A DNA stretch of 64,000 nucleotides from Xylaria sp. FL1777 (taxonomy: Eukaryota; Ascomycota; Sordariomycetes; Xylariales; Xylariaceae), in NCBI GenBank assembly GCA_022578965.1, contig MU400559.1:62001-126000 (forward strand), written 5' to 3'. Shown here piece by piece: positions 58,887 through 64,000 of the stretch. Numbering within the stretch: position 1 is the stretch's first letter; every line of letters starts with the position of its first letter. A program made the translations under genes and the position numbers. Under the pieces are notes generated by a model. The model did not search any database. It was not told where the DNA came from and saw nothing but the letters and a program-made list of their open reading frames with translations.

Positions 58887-60254
58887 TTCGGGATTTCGGG
58901 CGAGGGAAAGAGGCGGATAACGAGGGATGGGGATGGTCCGTAAAGCTGCAGAGAGGCAGCTAGGTGCCCATTATTCCGAGGAGGCGGGTTTTGAATGAAG
59001 CAACCAGCAATTGCGCGTCTGCTCTGGAGGAGACGGGATGTAGGTAGGTAGGTGGGAGTAATTCACAGGTACCTCGATGTCGTCTAAATAATGCCACCTG
59101 TTGTATACTGTAGATCGCTTGCTGCATTGTGGGGCCACGTACCTCCTTTGCGGCGGGTGCGGGTGAGCATCGGCCTCTGGCCCTCACCTGGCCCTCAGGG
59201 CGTGTCTTGGCACAGGTGGGTAATGACGTGCCGTCGGGACTGAGTGGGACAATGTTCCAACATGCTCTATGTGATTGGCTCTGTCTAAGGACGATACAGT
59301 ATTGGGTACCTACTATAGATAGTCGTATCATACTACTGTATAGGTACCCGCTAGTAAGCAAGATGAGCAGGTCTGTCTAGTTACAACAGAACCCATGATA
59401 TTAGGGGTTAAGAATTCAGTTTCTCTCAGTTTCCCCCCCTCTTCTACTTTTAGACACATAAACAGAAAGGAAAAGGAATTCCTAGATACATATGTACTAT
59501 ACTACCTTCATGTAAGTACGTACCTTAGGTAGGTAGATAATTGGGGCACCATAAGTACTTACCAATTGTGTATTAGCAATTTGGTTGGCGGGGCACGTGC
59601 TAAACCTTACACTATCAACCCCCATGGCCGGCTGCCTCTAAAAGTGCTGTATTATTTACAGAAATATTACAAAAGCTTCATTTCTCAGTGTTGATGATAC
59701 TAAGGTAGGTACCTAGGAGGTAGTTGAACTTTCAATCTTAAACTAATGCAATGCTGTCAAGCCAAGTTTTAGGGGTCTAGCGTAGGTCAATAGCATGGTA
59801 CTTATCTGGATTATTTATTTGTAGGTACCTTAGGTGGGTACCTCAAGTACTTAGCCTACTTACAGTAGTACCTATAGGATACCGGTAACAGGGGCACGCT
59901 ATGCCTACCTCTCTATCAGCCCCAGCTTTCCAGCGACAGAATCATTTTCTATAACTTTTAATGATTTTGACTTTTATTTCTTATTTCTGCTTGTTTTCTC
60001 ACATACCTCTCTGATTTCCTAACACTAGGATATTCCCCTGCTATTTTGTTGAATTTTTCACATGTGGATTGCTGGTGATTACGTTGATTCGTATATTCAC
60101 TGGTAGATTTTGTCCCGGAGTTCGAGCTTGATTTCGCCAACTTGTGACCGAACCATATACGCCACGGTCTCGCCGTCTCTCGCGTTCGAAGCAATGGTGA
60201 CTTCTTGGCACCTGTACGCTTTTTAGGCTTGAGCTGTCTTGAGTCTAACTTACA
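58887..60254. promoter_or_regulatory. Divergent intergenic region between hrd1 and the mannosidase gene
   Basis: About 1.37 kb separates the start codons of two genes transcribed away from each other. It contains several TAGGTA/TACCTA tracts and a T-rich leader before 60255. I looked for but cannot confidently place an unfolded-protein-response element. Confidence 0.5.
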
Positions 60255-62206
60255 ATGGCTGTGCGCCGTGTAAGAATCTTACTTGCCATCCTCGTGTTCT
60301 GGTTTCTGGCCTCGTGGTATTACAAGTCGCGAACATCAGACGACACTGGCTTATTTAGCCCGCTAGCCGGTTCGAGGATCGGCGGCGATTATCGATGGAA
60401 ACGACTCCCGACTCGATATCCTGTTGATACCCTCGCCCAACTCCCGACGAACAAGCCCTCCCAACCTATCCCACGAATCCAAGCCCCGAGACCGCGGGAG
60501 GACGCCGACTCGAGAAACGAGCGACTTACGCGGCTAGCCGCCGTCAAAGAGAGCTTCCTACATAGTTGGAATGGCTACAAAGCCAATGCTTGGGGCCATG
60601 ACGAGATCAAACCCATCTCCGGCCAGTATAAAGATCCTTTTGGCGGATGGGCTGCTACTCTTGTCGATTCGCTCGATACCTTATGGCTCTTAGGCCTAAA
60701 GGACGAGTTCGAGACTTCCGTAAAGGCTTGCGATGATATCGACTTTACGACGACCAAGTCACAGGATATCAACGTGTTTGAGACCACCATTCGTTATCTC
60801 GGTGGATTTCTGGCTGCGTACGAGTTGAGCGATAAGCAATACCCCAGCCTGCTGAACAAGTCGAGCGAGGTCGCGAATCTTTTGATGACGGCCTTCGATA
60901 CCCCAAATCGAATGCCTATTCCTCGTTTCAATTGGAGAGACTATGTTCGGGGCAAGGCCCAAAGGGCACCTACGACAGTCTTATTGGCTGAGATCGGGTC
61001 TCTAAGTCTCGAGTTCACTAAAATGTCACAACTCACTGGTGACATGCAATATTACGATGCTGTGAAACGCATCTACGACGAGCTGGAAAACGCGCAGAGC
61101 AAGACCCGACTTCCAGGCATGTGGCCCGTCCTAATTGATGCCTCTACATCGCCCATGAGCTTCAAAGGCGATGGCTTTTCTCTCGGTGGCATGAGTGATA
61201 GCGCCTACGAGTACCTGCCAAAACAGTATCTTCTTCTCGGAGGCGCACTGGAGCAACCCCGAAAGATGTATGAACGATTCATCAGCGTTGCTGAGAAGCA
61301 CCTCCTGCGTCGTGCACTGCACCAAGGTAACCTCCCTATCCGGTTCTTTGGGGATGTTCACGTATCTATGCCACCAGATGCGGAACCCGTCGTGGTTACG
61401 ACTCCTCGCACACAACATCTTACTTGTTTCACTGGTGGCATGGTGGGCATGGCGGCGAAGATCTTTAATCGACCTACGGATCTCGAAATAGCGGCGGAGC
61501 TTACCGATGGCTGTGTTTGGTCTTATAGTGGTACCCCGTCGGGCATTGGTCCAGAGATATTCTTTTATATCCCATGCGAGGATAATGACTGCCAGTGGAG
61601 TGAAAGCCAAGTAAGTAGCCCTCATAGTCAATTTCTTTTAGTTTCTTTCGGCCACTTCCAGGGCACAGAGACTTTTTGGTTAGAGTCGTGCCTCAGATGC
61701 CTTCGATACTTCGGAAACATTTAAGAGATGTAGCTCAAAATGGCGATAGACTGACCCTAAATGTTTAGTGGCATACTGCGATCAAGAAGCAATGGGGTTC
61801 TGGTCAGAAAGGTGAAAGCATGACAGAGAAACAGATTGCCGACCTTATCGATGCTCGTCGATTGCCTCGAGGTATGGTTGAGGTGTATGACCGGAGATAT
61901 CAGCTACGACCAGAAGCCATTGAATCAGTTTTCTACATGTATCGACTGACAGGAGACCCGAAATGGATGGACAAAGCTTGGGCTATGTTCACATCCATTG
62001 AGAAGCACACACGGACCGCGTTTGCTTCGGCAGCGCTGTATGATGTTACTGTGACGAAGCCAGACCAGCTGGACAGTATGGAAAGCTTTTGGCTCGCCGA
62101 GACGCTCAAGTACTTCTATCTCATGTTTGGCGATTGGGAGCTCTTTGATCTAGACAAGTGGGTATTAAATACAGAGGCACACCCCCTTCGGCGAGCCGAT
62201 GCATAG
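60255..62206 (+). CDS. Class I alpha-1,2-mannosidase, glycosyl hydrolase family 47 (597 aa, two exons)
   Basis: Trims alpha-1,2-linked mannose from N-glycans in the ER or Golgi, a Ca2+-dependent inverting enzyme. Exons are 60255-61610 and 61769-62206. The 158-base intron has donor GTAAGT, branch ACTGAC and acceptor TTTAG in phase 0. A type II anchor lies at residues 6-23 (VRILLAILVFWFLASWYY), then a stem, then the catalytic domain from about 95. Family motifs seen: HSWNGYKANAWGHDE, GGWAATLVDSLDTLWLLGL, DINVFETTIRYLGG with the acidic catalytic-site Glu at about 176, GGMSDSAYEYLPKQYLL, HLTCFTGGM, YQLRPEAIESVFYMYR, SFWLAETLKYFYLMF, and the Ca2+-binding Thr in NTEAHPL near the C-terminus. Complete. 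Sequence alone does not settle ER Mns1 versus Golgi type. It is divergent from hrd1. Confidence 0.95.
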
Positions 62207-63614
62207 AAGAAGATACGAGGGTTCGAGGTTCTACGACGGCTTGGATAAAGTGGCTGGTTCGCATTATTCAATGACAGTGCTATATACTATTCTAGACATA
62301 GCTCTCTATATATATATATATATCCTACCTCATGACATGGCAGCTTGGCCTCTTTATTTGTTTTATCCCCGGGTGAATGTGCCTCCTATGATGCTCGTAC
62401 ATATAGTCCCAAACTATAAGTGAGAGGTACGTAGCATTAGTTACTACGTAAGGCCATGCGATGCATGAAAGGTTCCGGATAGTCCCGATACGACGAAACG
62501 GACCCATGTTTCGGCTTGCGTGTTCAAAGACGGACGGCATGCTAGAACCCTAGAAGCTATAAAGGGTCTTTCTCTCCAAAAGTGATTTAAATATTTTACG
62601 TTGATTTCTCTGGATTCAAGACCAAATCACCAACGACGGTGAACATCACCCCCACGGCCTTCCCTACATATAGACCTGCTCCGACCAATCGACCGATCGA
62701 CCGAAATCCGAAATGCGAGCTCCGTAACCCGACACCAATGAAAGCCCACCCATTTCTCCTTACAGTAAACGAACTCACGTTCGCCATGACCATCATTCTA
62801 TTGGTCCAGTTGACGGACGGGCAAATATTGGGTGGACTGAGCTCTCATGGTAGTGGACGGCGTTCTACACTCCACCACCTACTCTCTACAGCACGCGTCA
62901 GTCACTCAACTACCGGCACCTGTCTGTTATATAGGGCAGGGCAGTGCGCAGTAGTAGTAGTAAGCGCCACGCTGGAGGAGGTGAAGACCAACCTTGGAAC
63001 TGCTTATTTGCCACCGTCTCCAGCATCCAATCTCCAGCCCATGTGTGTACACCCTACACCAGCTAGCGTCGGCTGACAAGACGGGTAAGTAAGCGGACAA
63101 AAGCAAAAGCCACTGAAGATGATGTTGGTCAAAGTGCCGATACACCATCTACGGTACGCTAACCTCAATGGTCTTAAATGGCTGGAAAGCTGTCTCCTTG
63201 GTAGGTAGTACCTGTCACGCTCTGTAAGATCTTGGTCTGCCGTCTCCTCTCGAACTCCTCTTTGTCATCGTCGTCGTCGTGTTGTCATCGTCTGTGCGGT
63301 GATCTTGATTTTCCAGGATTTTGAGAGCTTCCGGGCTATTCTGCCGAGCATTGACTACCGAGACAGCGTCCCTATATCTTTTGTGTGAACAGACCTTCAA
63401 CCGGGCTTTGTCTACCTTGAGGCCCTTGCATTCATCCCAGCTTTTATTTGGCGGGGTGCACCAAACCATCGGAATCCTACGTATAAGCTTGAGGTCAGGG
63501 TTTGTTTCCAGCCTCGCCTTCAATCTTCCATACCTACCTCGCAGCAGATATTAAACATCGCGCTCGACTACTGCCGACAAGGACCAGGCGCATCGTCTGT
63601 CCACACCGCCCACC
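62207..63614. other. Spacer and promoter of the last gene
   Basis: No gene is supported. It holds a short TA run near 62310 and, towards the end, C/T- and A-rich leader-like sequence before the ATG at 63615. Confidence 0.5.
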
Positions 63615-64000
63615 ATGGACCCCAATCTAGCGCATACGCTCACGATGCATCCTTCTCCCTTCAATCCAAACACCAATACGAGGTCTTCGACGCCGCGCTC
63701 GTTACATTCGCCCATGCCCCATGTTATGCCTCCTCGCCCGCCTCCTGATAGCGCTGCTAGCACCGGCGTAGAGGCCGTCGAGACGTTGGAGTTCGACCAT
63801 ACCACGGCGCGACATCATGCCGCCTCGGCCGCTCAGCCAGACGTCGAGTCCCAAAATGGAAACTCGCGTTATCGAGGCAGTGACCCTTACAACCTGTCGT
63901 CCGCCTTCAAGACCGACCAGCAGCTTGACGAGATCAAGGCGAACACCTCTCGCAAGCGGGACGGTCCGCACACGCACACGCTCAAGCTCAAGAGCCGCCG
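63615..64000 (+). CDS. 5' part of a gene cut by the window edge, possibly a cation diffusion facilitator
   Basis: Open frame of at least 128 codons running off the window, starting at ATG in a strong CACCATGG context. The visible protein is hydrophilic: MDPNLAHTLTMHPSPFNP, a Ser/Pro-rich stretch, TLEFDHTTARHHA, then SRYRGSDPYNLSSAFKTDQQ, L-D-E-I-K-A-N-T-S-R-K-R, and a basic THTLKLKSR. The DPYNLSSAFKTD...IKANTSRK pattern resembles the cytosolic N-terminus of fungal cation-efflux (CDF) metal transporters as I remember them. The membrane domain that would prove this lies outside the window. Confidence 0.6.
   Translation, partial: MDPNLAHTLTMHPSPFNPNTNTRSSTPRSLHSPMPHVMPPRPPPDSAASTGVEAVETLEFDHTTARHHAASAAQPDVESQNGNSRYRGSDPYNLSSAFKTDQQLDEIKANTSRKRDGPHTHTLKLKSR

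Overview
The window comes from a filamentous ascomycete, probably a Sordariomycete. The support is a set of eukaryotic genes with short GT-AG introns (about 48-170 bases, donors mostly GTAAGT, branch sites CTAAC close to the acceptor), dispersed TAGGTA/TACCTA microsatellite-like tracts, and typical Pezizomycotina proteins (a DUF6590 protein, HRD1, a GH47 mannosidase). No bacterial or organellar features were seen. Gene density is low: about thirteen genes in 64 kb, separated by long spacers. Several spacers carry broken, coding-like fragments.

Layout. 1-6.4 kb: gene-poor, ending in the pyrimidine-rich leader of a C2H2 zinc-finger regulator (6418-8722, one intron). 8.7-16.05 kb: gene-poor, AT-richer in its second half. 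16.05-17.34 kb: an Asn/Arg-Gly-rich protein. 17.9-21.6 kb: a divergent ribosome-biogenesis pair, fibrillarin on the minus strand and 60S ribosomal protein L17 on the plus strand. 21.6-27.1 kb: decayed sequence, including a P-loop fragment and a gene relic with one in-frame TGA. 27.1-29.1 kb: a 657-residue coiled-coil protein. 31.8-33.6 kb: an intron-rich DUF6590 protein. 34.8-36.3 kb: a single-pass membrane protein. 38.8-40.5 kb: a disordered protein with a tandem Arg-Leu-Glu repeat. 40.5-49.9 kb: a long spacer with one intron-containing tRNA-Glu gene. 49.9-50.7 kb: an acidic protein ending in a PP1-docking-like motif. 55.2-55.9 kb: a small NTF2/SnoaL-like protein. 56.3-62.2 kb: HRD1 ubiquitin ligase and a class I alpha-1,2-mannosidase, divergent, both of the ER/secretory quality-control world. 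From 63.6 kb: the start of a gene cut by the window edge, possibly a cation diffusion facilitator.

The main discovery is the fibrillarin gene. Its 327-residue product can be read completely, with all methyltransferase motifs intact, only if the 2.24 kb locus is spliced at 15 intron positions. This leaves exons as small as 8, 12 and 8 bases, uses one GC-AG intron, and contains one intron that fits a spliceosomal twin intron (stwintron). In the stwintron an internal intron sits between the first and second base of the donor of an outer intron, and its removal rebuilds GTAAGT and restores the frame. The adjacent L17 gene has only three introns, so the density belongs to this gene and not to the window as a whole. 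The DUF6590 gene (seven introns) is the next densest.

Limits: all gene models were spliced by eye from reading frame, splice signals and family memory. Nothing was searched or aligned by computer.
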